27,132 nt of DNA from JAWXCF01 sp034440515 (GCA_034440515.1 JAWXCF010000015.1:1-27132); one strand, 5' to 3'. Shown: positions 1-7,649, counted from the first letter of the stretch. A program made the numbers and translations. The notes: generated from the letters alone by a model not told the origin.

Positions 1-143
1 AACTAATACACTTCTCATAAATATCTAGCCAATTGTAATTTCCTTAAGTTTGGTTAATGGAAAATTTTTTTTTAATTGTTTTTTAAGCCATTATTTATTA
101 CAAGAAACTATCTTTTACTTGAATTGTAGAATTTGTAGTAGTG

Positions 144-227
144 TCATAACTCAATTTTGTATCCAATATTTGGATATTTCAAAAAGAATTCAATTAACTT
201 GTTTAACTTCTGGTTGATGCCAGACAT
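144..227 (-). other. Short 27-codon reading frame, possible remnant
   Basis: On the minus strand an ATG at 227 opens a 27-codon frame ending in TGA at 144. It reads MSGINQKLNKLIEFF and continues to a tail ending in GYKIEL. Its frame stays open upstream of the ATG for about 20 more codons. The composition is protein-like, but no family is recognised and no ribosome binding site is evident. It may be the tail of a decayed gene or chance. Confidence 0.15.
160..176. repeat. Perfect 7-bp inverted repeat with 3-base spacer
   Basis: TATCCAA at 160-166 is mirrored by TTGGATA at 170-176. No T-run follows on either strand, so a terminator is unlikely. It could be a protein-binding site or chance in AT-rich DNA. 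Confidence 0.35.
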
Positions 228-489
228 CACTTCAACATCGTCATAAATTAAACTAAACGTATTTAATTTACTTACAAGACAAACAAGAAGTTGGACTAGT
301 ATGAATGTCTATTTGATAATATGAATAGGCACCAAAGCTTGTTAAAAAAAAGCAAATTATTAACAAATAATTACCGAGGTACATAGTTTATTACTTGGAC
401 GCCAGTTTGTCTAACTGTATGTTTTAATCACTAAAATTAATACGCCTTAGACGTGTATCAAAATTAACATTCATTAAAACAGCTAAAAC

Positions 490-507
490 ACAAAGAGATA
501 ACTTTGT
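490..507 (-). terminator. Possible weak terminator hairpin downstream of the flavoprotein gene
   Basis: ACAAAG at 490-495 pairs with CTTTGT at 502-507, with a 6-base loop and, after one mismatch, further A-T pairs. It lies about 50 bases past the stop of the minus-strand flavoprotein gene. On that strand the sequence after the stem is only moderately T-rich. Confidence 0.25.
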
Positions 508-554
508 TTTGTTAGTTTCAAATATTTATAAAAACAAATCATTTTCATTTTTTT

Positions 555-1790
555 TCATTGTTTAAAGTTTGCAGCGTGACGTCCTGCTATATATCCAGTA
601 GTCCAAGCAGCTTGAAAATTAAAGCCACCTGTTACGCCATCAACATCTATTACTTCTCCGCAAAAATATAAACCAGTTACATTTTTAGCCTCCATACTTT
701 TCTGATTTATAGCCTTTAGGCTAACTCCACCAGCTGTTACAAATTCGTCTTTATTGGCGTTTTTTCCATTAAAGTTTACAGGCATTCTGTATAGTAATTG
801 ACTCAATGCATTTAGTTGTTGTTTATTTAGATCGGCCCAATTTAATTTAGGTTCAATTATTCCAGCTTTTCTAATTAAATAGAGCACTAGCCTTTTTGGT
901 AATTTATCTATTACTGTATTAGAAACCAATTGCTTAGCCTTATCTTTCTTTAATTCTGCCACAAAAGCCACTGATTCGTTTTCTGATTCGAATTGCATCC
1001 AGTTTATCCAAATCTTTCCGTGATAATTTTCTGCGGCAAACTCCTTAGCTGCAAACGCACTAAGTCGTAATATGGCTGGACCACTTAAACCCTTATGGGT
1101 TACTAATATGGCTCCTGTAGTTGATATTTTTGTTCCTGCATATCCTACTTGTACCTCAGTTACACTTAGACCTGCTAATTCCTTTAATTGCACATCATCT
1201 ACCACTATGCTAAATAGGCTAGGTGTTGGTGGCACAACTGCTATATTGAAGTTAGCTAGCCAATTATAAGCATCAACATTTGGATTACCTCCTGTGCAAA
1301 TTATCAATTTATCGGCTGTGAAGGTTTGCCTATTAGTCTCAATAACATATTTTCCTTCTACCAATTCAATCTTAGTAAAGCCAGTATTCAAATAGAGTTC
1401 TACTTTTAGTCGCTCGGCTTCTAGTTCTAGACACCTTGCAACTGTTTCACTGCTATCAGTTATGGGAAACATTCTGCCATCTGCCTCAGTTTTTAATGTC
1501 ACTCCCCTACTTTCAAACCAATCAATACAAGTTTGAGTGTCAAAAACGCTAAAGGCTGATCTCAACTCTCTGTTACCACGTGGGTAAGCAGCAGTTAAAA
1601 TGCTATGATCAAAACAAGCGTGAGTAACATTACATCTGCCTCCGCCAGATATTCTAAGTTTACTGAGCGTTTTGCCTGATTTTTCTAGAATCCCCACCTT
1701 AGCTGTATGATTTGCCTCTGCTGCAGAAATCGCTGAAAAATAGCCAGCTGCACCAGCTCCTATTGCTATTATATTGAAATGGTGTTCCAT
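555..1790 (-). CDS. HI0933/YhiN-family NAD(P)/FAD-dependent oxidoreductase
   Basis: A cytoplasmic flavoprotein of about 411 residues, the usual size for the HI0933/YhiN (TIGR00275) family. The physiological substrate of most members is unsettled. The N-terminal Rossmann FAD site is visible as IIAIGAGAAGYF. It is followed by the family signature LRISGGGRCNVT about 50 residues in, and near the C-terminus by FVTAGGVSL and LYFCGEVIDVDGVTGGFN, which close the FAD site. I chose the ATG at 1790 over the longer frame reaching 1805, because a TAnnTTTG promoter box at 1803-1810 overlaps the longer start and because the FAD motif normally begins almost at the N-terminus. The gene diverges from the surface-glycan cassette with about 90 bp between the starts. 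The family assignment is firm; any specific reaction is not. Confidence 0.92.
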   Translation of the reverse strand: MEHHFNIIAIGAGAAGYFSAISAAEANHTAKVGILEKSGKTLSKLRISGGGRCNVTHACFDHSILTAAYPRGNRELRSAFSVFDTQTCIDWFESRGVTLKTEADGRMFPITDSSETVARCLELEAERLKVELYLNTGFTKIELVEGKYVIETNRQTFTADKLIICTGGNPNVDAYNWLANFNIAVVPPTPSLFSIVVDDVQLKELAGLSVTEVQVGYAGTKISTTGAILVTHKGLSGPAILRLSAFAAKEFAAENYHGKIWINWMQFESENESVAFVAELKKDKAKQLVSNTVIDKLPKRLVLYLIRKAGIIEPKLNWADLNKQQLNALSQLLYRMPVNFNGKNANKDEFVTAGGVSLKAINQKSMEAKNVTGLYFCGEVIDVDGVTGGFNFQAAWTTGYIAGRHAANFKQ

Positions 1791-1802
1791 TTTGTATCTT
1801 GA

Positions 1803-1810
1803 CAAAAGTA
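1803..1810 (-). promoter_or_regulatory. -7 promoter box (TACTTTTG) of the flavoprotein gene
   Basis: Read on the minus strand this is TACTTTTG, an exact match to the Bacteroidota -7 consensus TAnnTTTG, about 13 bases upstream of the ATG at 1790. No clear -33 TTTG is seen at the usual distance. Confidence 0.5.
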
Positions 1811-1846
1811 GAGCTTGTTCAAGTTATTAATAGGTTAATAAGGTTT

Positions 1847-1861
1847 ATGTACAGTGTACAT
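1847..1861. promoter_or_regulatory. Perfect odd-centre palindrome ATGTACAGTGTACAT, possible operator
   Basis: Seven bases on each side of a central G are perfectly symmetric. The site sits in the short divergent intergenic region, upstream of the flavoprotein -7 box on one side and just upstream of the peptidase-like start on the other. This is the position expected of a dimeric regulator's operator. The regulator is not identifiable from the window. Confidence 0.4.
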
Positions 1862-1880
1862 TGTATTTTCGTCACGATTT

Positions 1881-3194
1881 ATGCTTAAAGTCATGCCTGA
1901 AACAAGCAGCAGAGTAGATGAAATGATGGAGTTGATTGAGAAAATTAATCCTTTCCGAAGAATGATTAATTCACCCGGTCTTGATAAATCTTTCGAAATT
2001 GTAAAAGAATATTTTCCTGAAACCATAATTCATGAATATCCCGCAGGAAATTCGAGTGAAGATTGGGATTGTCCCCCGGCATGGGAAGTAGTAGAAGGTT
2101 ATTTGAAAGATGAAAATGGTACATTAATAGCAGGTACACATGAGCACTATTTATTTGTAGCGGCTTATAGTGAGAAGATTGATGGTTGGTTTACCAAAGA
2201 AGAAATTTCTAAAAACTGCCGTTGTCACCCTACTATCAAGGATGCTTATTTCTTAGAGCATAGAAATGCTTATAATCACGCATTAGTAAATTGGGGAATA
2301 ACTATGCCTCAGAATACTTTTGACCAATTATCTGAAGATAAAAAGTATCATATCTATATAAAAACCAAAATTAATAAAGATAGCAGCATGAAAGTAGCTG
2401 AACTCTTTTTACCCGGGAGTTCAGAAGAAATCATCTCATTTACTGCCCATATTGATGAATTATGCAATGATAATTTAGCGAGTTGTTGTGTCGCATTAGT
2501 ATTGTTTAAATATTTAAGTCAACTAGAAAATAGAAAATACTCTTACCAACTACTTTTAATTCCTGAAACTATAGGTACATTTTTTTATGTGACCAATAAT
2601 ATGGATAAAATAGAAAATACTGTTGGGATGATTAATTTGGAAACTTTAGGGAAAGGAGAAAATTGGCTTTTAAAGGAAGCATTAACACCTAATAGTGAAG
2701 TTGAATTTGCCTTAAAAATGGCACTTATAGAATTAGAACAAGAATTTACTGAAAGTAACTTTTGGGGAGGATATGGAAATGATGAACGTGTATATGAATG
2801 GCCTACTCTAAATATTCCAAGCCCGGCACTACAAAGATTTCCTTTTAGGGAATATCATAGTAGCCACGATACACCTGAAAATTTAGACAAATGGGCTTTG
2901 GGAAAAGCATTTGATATATTATTTAAATGCATAGAGATTCTAGAAGAAAATATGATTCCAGAATATATAAACTTAACCCCCCCTTGGTTAAGTAAGCATG
3001 GACTTTATTTTGATAGTATTGATGATAAGGATGCTTTCCATAAATTTAATAATTTGATTTTATTTAATATTAATGGGCATAATTCAATTTTAGATTTAGC
3101 CTTTATAACTGATTTGAAGTTTTCAAAAATTAAAAATTGGCTAGATAAATTCCTAGTTAAAGGTTTTATTAAGTATAATAATTATGAAATTTAA
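1881..3194 (+). CDS. DUF4910 aminopeptidase-like protein with C-terminal winged helix
   Basis: About 437 residues from the ATG at 1881; a GTG at 1854 is less likely, and another ATG at 1893 is possible. The sequence fits the DUF4910 family: an M28-like zinc peptidase fold with a DUF2172 insertion (roughly residues 60-170) and an HTH_47-type winged helix at the end (roughly 385-430). Candidate metal ligands from the start at 1881 are His190 (FTAHIDE), Asp197 (CNDNLAS), Glu229 (PETIG), Asp301 (GNDER) and His326 (EYHSSHDTPEN), matching the family layout. No signal peptide is seen, so it is probably cytoplasmic. DUF4910 genes are often found in surface-polysaccharide loci; a hydrolase acting on a glycan or an amino-acyl-decorated sugar is an inference. 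The stop codon overlaps the next gene by 11 bases, indicating one operon. Confidence 0.85.
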   Translation: MLKVMPETSSRVDEMMELIEKINPFRRMINSPGLDKSFEIVKEYFPETIIHEYPAGNSSEDWDCPPAWEVVEGYLKDENGTLIAGTHEHYLFVAAYSEKIDGWFTKEEISKNCRCHPTIKDAYFLEHRNAYNHALVNWGITMPQNTFDQLSEDKKYHIYIKTKINKDSSMKVAELFLPGSSEEIISFTAHIDELCNDNLASCCVALVLFKYLSQLENRKYSYQLLLIPETIGTFFYVTNNMDKIENTVGMINLETLGKGENWLLKEALTPNSEVEFALKMALIELEQEFTESNFWGGYGNDERVYEWPTLNIPSPALQRFPFREYHSSHDTPENLDKWALGKAFDILFKCIEILEENMIPEYINLTPPWLSKHGLYFDSIDDKDAFHKFNNLILFNINGHNSILDLAFITDLKFSKIKNWLDKFLVKGFIKYNNYEI

Positions 3195-4200
3195 TAAACT
3201 AAAACACCTATTACTATTTGGTGGTGGCAATACATTGTTACAAACTGCAATAAGTTGTAAAAAAAATAATTTAGACATTGCAGTATTCACTAGTTCAAGG
3301 CATGCTGATGAAATTATTCTAGCAGAACTTAGTTTAGCACAACATTGTGAAAATGAGAACTTGCCAATATTTATAACGGATGACATTAATGTCTGTGAAG
3401 AATTGAATACTTATGATTTATCAAACAGTTTGGGAATTGGTTTTGGTGAGGCTTGGAGTTTCAACAAAGATTTAATTGAAAAATTTCAGGGTAAATTATT
3501 TGATTTGATGGGTATTCGTTTACCGAGATATAGAGGTGGAGCCCATTATACTTGGCAGATACTTAGACAAAATAAGATAGGTGCCTGTTTTTTACAAGAA
3601 ATCAATGAATTCATGATTCAAGGTGAATTTGACAATGGTGAAATTTTAAAAAGTAAACAATATTTTTTTCCTAAATCTGTCAGAATTCCGAAAGATTATT
3701 TTGATGCAGCTCAAGAACAAGAGATTACTTATATTCAAGAATTTATCGATGAGCTTACACAAGGTAAAGAATTTATTAAACACGATTTGCCTGAACATTT
3801 CTCTATGTATTTTCCTCGACTACATACAATTAATCAAGGATTAATAAATTGGAATTGGGATACGAAAGATATTGAACACTTTATTTGTGCATTTGATGAG
3901 CCCTATGCTGGAGCAAGTACACAACTGAACGGCGAAAAAGTACATCTAAAGTCAGTAAGTTCAGATAATGAAGATGGTCCTTTTCACCCATTTCAATTTG
4001 GACTAATATACAAAATTTTCAATGGATCAGCCTTTATTGCCACTAAATCAGGTGCCATAATAGTAGATCAAATTTTAAATCAATACAAAGAAAATATTAT
4101 ATTGAATCTGAAGCATGGAATGAGATTATTTACACCAAATGATTGGTTAGAGAATGCCATGTTATATTCACCTAATTATACACCTACCGGATTAAAATAA
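3184..4200 (+). CDS. Formyltransferase-fold protein with altered catalytic site
   Basis: 338 residues with the two-domain layout of methionyl-tRNA/sugar formyltransferases: an N-terminal Rossmann-like domain ending in LPRYRGGAHYTW (about 113-124), then a C-terminal domain with YFPRLHTINQG and FDEPYAGASTQ. Formyltransferases use an Asn-x-His pair just before the L-P-x-Y-R-G loop and a later Asp. Here the Asn and His positions are Asp107 and Met109 (FDLMGIRLP), while the Asp is kept at 150 (FDNGEIL). It is therefore unlikely to be the housekeeping fmt. It may transfer another group, bind a formyl or acyl sugar, or be a subfamily with changed chemistry. It overlaps the DUF4910 gene and is followed 3 bp later by the GT-B gene, so the three are probably co-translated. 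A role in modifying an amino-sugar of a surface glycan is inference. Confidence 0.8.
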   Translation: MKFNKLKHLLLFGGGNTLLQTAISCKKNNLDIAVFTSSRHADEIILAELSLAQHCENENLPIFITDDINVCEELNTYDLSNSLGIGFGEAWSFNKDLIEKFQGKLFDLMGIRLPRYRGGAHYTWQILRQNKIGACFLQEINEFMIQGEFDNGEILKSKQYFFPKSVRIPKDYFDAAQEQEITYIQEFIDELTQGKEFIKHDLPEHFSMYFPRLHTINQGLINWNWDTKDIEHFICAFDEPYAGASTQLNGEKVHLKSVSSDNEDGPFHPFQFGLIYKIFNGSAFIATKSGAIIVDQILNQYKENIILNLKHGMRLFTPNDWLENAMLYSPNYTPTGLK

Positions 4201-4203
4201 ATC

Positions 4204-5595
4204 ATGAATCATAAAGTATTAATTCTTGTCCCATATAAAGTTAGAGATTTTGGTGGTTACACCTTGGTTGCTTGGCATTTAAAAAGAAAATATAATATTG
4301 AAACACAGCTTACAAACGCATATAATGTCATTTTAAAATTAGCAAAATATAAGCCTGATTTATATGTGGTTGATCATTTAACTTGGGATTTCAAAGTTGA
4401 AGAGCTAAAATTTTGTAAAGAAAACTATATCATTACTTGTATGTATCCAACAGAAGGTATGGTAATGAGACCACATGAATTGATGCTAAATGCTGGTCAA
4501 CATCATGATTCTGAGAAAGTATTAGACTATTATTTTGCCTGGGGAATCTTTCACAAAAGGTTATTAAATGAAAATGACTTCATGGTAAATACCGATAAGA
4601 TTAAAATTATAGGTACTGCTAGATTTGATTTTTATAATAACAATTTAATAGAGAGCGGATTATTTTGGAGTAAGGCTGATTTTGAAGCAGAACATAAAAT
4701 GGTGAATAAAAATGCACCCATTTTACTTTGGGCTACAAGTACACCTTATGCAGCAAGAGATAAAGATGAAATAATTAAAAGATATACTAGCAGATCAACT
4801 TACACAGTTGAAGAAATAGAATGGGTATATAATGATAATCAAGCTCAACTGAGTAATAATTTGAAGGTTATTGAACATTTGGCAATCCAACACCCTGATT
4901 GGAATATTGTCATTAAAGTTCACCCGGCAGAGTGGTTAAATCCCTACAATGAAATAGTTAGTAGAATTCCTAATGTTTATTTGGCAAGTAATAGAGTTAT
5001 AACTGATTATTTGGCTCATACTGATTTATTGCTTCAACGCAATTGTACAACCAGTACTGAGGCATGGATTATGGGGTTACCGGTCATTCAAATGGAGTTA
5101 AAAGAAAGTCCTGATCCATTTTTTGATAGCCATCGAAAAATGAATGATGTAACATATACACCTGAAGAAGCTGATAATGTTGTGACTTCCTACATAAATG
5201 GGGCATCTATACCTTTGAATATTCAAGAAGAAAGAGAAGTATTTATAACAGAGTTATATTATAAAGTAGATGGCAGATCTTCAGAAAGAATGGCTGATCT
5301 GATAAATGAATTGGTCAATGAAAAATTCAAATTGGGAAATTCAAAAGAAGAAAAGAATTTAAAACTTCAAAATGTTTTGGATAGAATGGAATCTGAAAAG
5401 AATGCATCTAATAGTTCTAAATTGAAAAAAGCACTTGGTATTCCACAAAAGACATCTTTGAAATTTTGGAAATTAAAAGCCAAGAAAGAGAGGAAAGGTC
5501 AAACGGGAGTTGGGGAAATGGAAATTACCCAAGATATGGTTGACCAACAATTCGAACTTTATGATAGTTGTTTAACAGAGATTTTTCTGCAATAA
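4204..5595 (+). CDS. GT-B-fold surface carbohydrate biosynthesis protein
   Basis: 463 residues, no signal peptide or membrane segment, so probably cytoplasmic or peripheral. The start KVLILVPYKVRDF, the mid-protein IIGTARFDFY (about 135-144), IKVHPAEW (about 238-244) and CTTSTEAWIMGLPVIQ (about 281-296) are features of the 'surface carbohydrate biosynthesis' group (TIGR04396-like), related to CDP-glycerol glycerophosphotransferases and GT-B enzymes. The HP and T-S-x-E-A-x-x-x-G-x-P motifs are the expected donor-nucleotide region. The tail after about residue 370 is lysine-rich and ends in an acidic helix. It is the third gene of the tightly packed cassette, 3 bp after the formyltransferase-fold gene. 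The acceptor and donor cannot be read from sequence. Confidence 0.78.
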   Translation: MNHKVLILVPYKVRDFGGYTLVAWHLKRKYNIETQLTNAYNVILKLAKYKPDLYVVDHLTWDFKVEELKFCKENYIITCMYPTEGMVMRPHELMLNAGQHHDSEKVLDYYFAWGIFHKRLLNENDFMVNTDKIKIIGTARFDFYNNNLIESGLFWSKADFEAEHKMVNKNAPILLWATSTPYAARDKDEIIKRYTSRSTYTVEEIEWVYNDNQAQLSNNLKVIEHLAIQHPDWNIVIKVHPAEWLNPYNEIVSRIPNVYLASNRVITDYLAHTDLLLQRNCTTSTEAWIMGLPVIQMELKESPDPFFDSHRKMNDVTYTPEEADNVVTSYINGASIPLNIQEEREVFITELYYKVDGRSSERMADLINELVNEKFKLGNSKEEKNLKLQNVLDRMESEKNASNSSKLKKALGIPQKTSLKFWKLKAKKERKGQTGVGEMEITQDMVDQQFELYDSCLTEIFLQ

Positions 5596-5603
5596 AAAAA
5601 TAT

Positions 5604-5620
5604 AAAGCATTAAACGCTTT
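5604..5620 (+). terminator. Possible weak hairpin after the GT-B gene
   Basis: AAAGC and GCTTT pair around a 7-base loop shortly after the stop of the GT-B gene, followed by TTAG rather than a clean T-run. It is too weak to be sure, but a fresh promoter box follows at 5686, so some separation of transcripts is plausible. Confidence 0.22.
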
Positions 5621-5685
5621 TAGTAGCCGTAATTTTTAAATTAAGTTAATAATTGTGTACACCGATTAGGCTTTTATTAATCTTT

Positions 5686-5693
5686 TAACTTTG
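5686..5693 (+). promoter_or_regulatory. -7 promoter box (TAACTTTG) of the AAC(3)-like gene
   Basis: An exact TAnnTTTG match 26 bases upstream of the ATG at 5720. It suggests the acyltransferase and aldo/keto reductase genes can be transcribed separately from the three upstream cassette genes. Confidence 0.5.
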
Positions 5694-5719
5694 CATATAC
5701 ACAAATAAAAACTTATATA

Positions 5720-6376
5720 ATGGATATTAACGAAATTGGATTACATCTAAGTAATCAGTGGATGAAGTCTGGTATTGTACAAGGTGATTTAGTTTTGGTT
5801 CACTCGTCGGCTAAACCATTAATGATTAAGATACAAGAAGAATTTGAATTAAAAATAACTCCTCTAGAAATATTTCAATCTCTACAATTAGCTGTTGGTA
5901 GTTCTGGAACACTTATATTTCCCTTGTTCAATTTCACAGCATGGCCTCAAAATAAAAAATTTGATATTAGAAGCACTCCTAGCGAAATGTGGGGGCTAAG
6001 TGAGTTATCTAGAAATCATCCAGATTCAATAAGAACAGGGCACCCTATTTACAGTTTTTCAATAATTGGAGCTAAATCTGATTTATTTAAAAATATAGAT
6101 AATGTTTCAGGCTATTGTCAAGACTCCGTATTTGCATTATTAAAAAATTTCAATGGAAAGATTGCCATAATTGGGCTACCAGATCAAACCAGTATGACCT
6201 CATACCACTATGTCGAAGAAGCAAATAATGTCCATTACCGGTATTTCAAGAATTTTATCGGGACATATATAGATGCACAAGGCAATGAATTAGAAAAAAC
6301 TTATAAACTTTTTGTAAGAAATTTAGACATAGGTGTACATAAATACAAACCCTTTTTGCGAACCTCAATTAGGTAA
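5720..6376 (+). CDS. AAC(3)-family N-acetyltransferase, N-terminal part of a frameshifted gene
   Basis: 218 residues before a premature stop. The family pattern is clear: VLVHSSAKP near residue 25-33 (acyl-CoA/substrate site), GTLIFPLFNF, TPSEMWGLSELSR, RTGHPIYSFSIIG, then TSYHYVEE and KLFVRNLDIGV. At this point family members continue with an N-P-x-G/E-x-L...G-L-Y element. That element is found only in the +1 frame (see 6333-6578), so the last residues of this frame (HKYKPFLRTSIR) are out of register. The shift lies between 6333 and 6376, because the other frame has stops up to 6332. AAC(3) homologues in polysaccharide clusters acetylate amino-sugars; drug resistance is not implied here. The gene is either inactivated, produced by frameshifting, or affected by a sequencing or assembly error. 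Confidence 0.82.
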   Translation: MDINEIGLHLSNQWMKSGIVQGDLVLVHSSAKPLMIKIQEEFELKITPLEIFQSLQLAVGSSGTLIFPLFNFTAWPQNKKFDIRSTPSEMWGLSELSRNHPDSIRTGHPIYSFSIIGAKSDLFKNIDNVSGYCQDSVFALLKNFNGKIAIIGLPDQTSMTSYHYVEEANNVHYRYFKNFIGTYIDAQGNELEKTYKLFVRNLDIGVHKYKPFLRTSIR

Positions 6377-6578
6377 AAGAGGTCTATATCCCAGTTTAGG
6401 ATCTCAAACTAGTAATTTACAAGTAGTTGATAGCCTAATGTGGTTGTTAAATATGTGCGACGGTATAAATACATTAGTAGATATTGCATTACACAGCAAG
6501 CAGGATTTATACTATTTATATAAAGCATTAGACTCTGCTACAGAACAAGGTTTAATAGTCAGAGCTGGCAATAACTAA
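6333..6578 (+). pseudogene. C-terminal remainder of the frameshifted AAC(3)-family gene, with winged-helix-like tail
   Basis: The +1 frame beginning with GTG at 6333 reads YINTNPFCEPQLGKRGLYPS, which is the missing AAC(3)-family C-terminal element. About 55 residues follow that are not part of the usual AAC(3) core (NMCDGINTLVDIA, then LDSATEQGLIV). This last stretch resembles the winged helix at the end of the DUF4910 protein at 1881-3194 (NINGHNSILDLA, then LDKFLVKGFIK). If the two frames were joined, the protein would be about 286 residues. On its own the fragment could only be made by reinitiation at a GTG, so I do not regard it as an independent gene. Confidence 0.7.
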
Positions 6579-6594
6579 CGTCAATTGAAATATT

Positions 6595-7614
6595 ATGAAA
6601 TACACGGTTTTAGGTAATAGCGGTCTAAGAGTATCAAGACTTTGTCTAGGAACTATGACATTTGGTACTGAGTGGGGATATGGCGCTGATAGAGAAGAAA
6701 GTAAAAACCAATTTGATGCCTTTGTCAGGGCAGGTGGTAACTTTATAGATACCGCAAACTATTACACTAAAGGCACTAGTGAAAAGTATCTGGGTGAATT
6801 TTTACACAGTAATAGAGAGGAGCTGGTTATTGCTACCAAGTACACTCTGAATACAAATGCCGCAAATCTAAATACTGGTGGTAACCATAAGAAGAATTTG
6901 GTACAAGCTGTTGAGTCTAGTCTTAATAATATGAAACTGGATTACATTGATATATTATGGGTTCACGTATGGGATTTCACAGTTAGACCACAAGAATTAA
7001 TGCGTTGGCTTAATGATTTGACTGCAACTAGTAAAGTATTACATATCGGTATAAGTGATACGCCAGCTTGGATTATGGCAACTTGCAATACTTTAGCTGA
7101 GTGTAATGCGTGGGAACAGTTCAGCGCTATACAGGTAGAGTACAGTCTATTGCAAAGAACTCCAGAACGTGACCTTTTACCAATGGCTAAAACATTCAAT
7201 ATGGGAGTAACTGCTTGGTCTCCATTAGCTGCTGGATTATTAACAGGTAAATATTTAACTAATAGAGAAGAGAATAGCAGAATAGCAGAAGACAGCAATA
7301 GAATAAAAAACAGAAATGTTGCTGTAGAGCAGGCAGTAGTTGATGTAGCAAATGAAATAACCGAAGAACCTGCCAACGTAGCTTTAGCTTGGATATTACA
7401 ACAAAACAACTCGTATATACCAATTATAGGTGCAAGAACTGGGGCACAAATAGCAAGTAACACAAAGGCTGTTGAACTTGTTTTAGATCAAAATCACATT
7501 GACAAATTAAACGAAGTAAGCAAAATAAGTATGGGTTTTCCGCACGATTTCGTAAGTACAGATAGCGTAAAAAATGTAATATTTGGTGAGAAAAAATTTG
7601 ATTTAAATAGATAA
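6595..7614 (+). CDS. Aldo/keto reductase
   Basis: 339 residues, an NADPH-dependent (beta/alpha)8-barrel reductase of the YhdN/Tas-like group. The start YTVLGNSGLRVSRLCLGTMTFG is typical. The catalytic tetrad is visible: Asp and Tyr in FIDTANYY, Lys in IATKY and His in DILWVHVWD. The cofactor-binding C-terminal pattern is present as YIPIIGARTGAQI. It starts 16 bp after the broken AAC(3) gene and is likely co-transcribed with it. Aldo/keto reductases occur in deoxy-sugar pathways, which fits the cassette, but the substrate cannot be read. A strong terminator follows at 7650-7676. Confidence 0.9.
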   Translation: MKYTVLGNSGLRVSRLCLGTMTFGTEWGYGADREESKNQFDAFVRAGGNFIDTANYYTKGTSEKYLGEFLHSNREELVIATKYTLNTNAANLNTGGNHKKNLVQAVESSLNNMKLDYIDILWVHVWDFTVRPQELMRWLNDLTATSKVLHIGISDTPAWIMATCNTLAECNAWEQFSAIQVEYSLLQRTPERDLLPMAKTFNMGVTAWSPLAAGLLTGKYLTNREENSRIAEDSNRIKNRNVAVEQAVVDVANEITEEPANVALAWILQQNNSYIPIIGARTGAQIASNTKAVELVLDQNHIDKLNEVSKISMGFPHDFVSTDSVKNVIFGEKKFDLNR

Positions 7615-7649
7615 AAAAGCTTTTAAATATCAAAAAGTCTTTCATAAAA

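Larger units (their letters stand above)
1..554. other. AT-rich region without a convincing gene
   Basis: This 554-bp stretch holds no open frame long enough to be a recognisable gene, and no tRNA-like cloverleaf was found by eye. It contains a 7-bp inverted repeat with a 3-base spacer at 160-176, a 27-codon minus-strand reading frame at 144-227 that overlaps it, and a small hairpin at 490-507. The function is unknown. It could be an intergenic region with a decayed gene or the 3' flank of a gene left of the window. Confidence 0.6.

Noticed and set aside
1..554. tRNA, CRISPR or attachment site in the gene-free left end
   Set aside because: No cloverleaf, no regularly spaced direct repeats and no integrase nearby; only a small inverted repeat and a weak hairpin.
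3184..4200. Housekeeping methionyl-tRNA formyltransferase (fmt)
   Set aside because: The catalytic Asn and His are absent and the gene overlaps a DUF4910 gene in an accessory cassette.
5720..6578. Aminoglycoside resistance gene
   Set aside because: The family match is to the broad AAC(3) fold, whose members also acetylate sugars. The gene is frameshifted and sits among glycan-type genes, so a resistance claim is not supported.
6963..7463. 166-codon minus-strand frame opposite the aldo/keto reductase
   Set aside because: It lies entirely opposite a clear enzyme gene, is unusually rich in Ser, Cys and Leu, and has no family resemblance.
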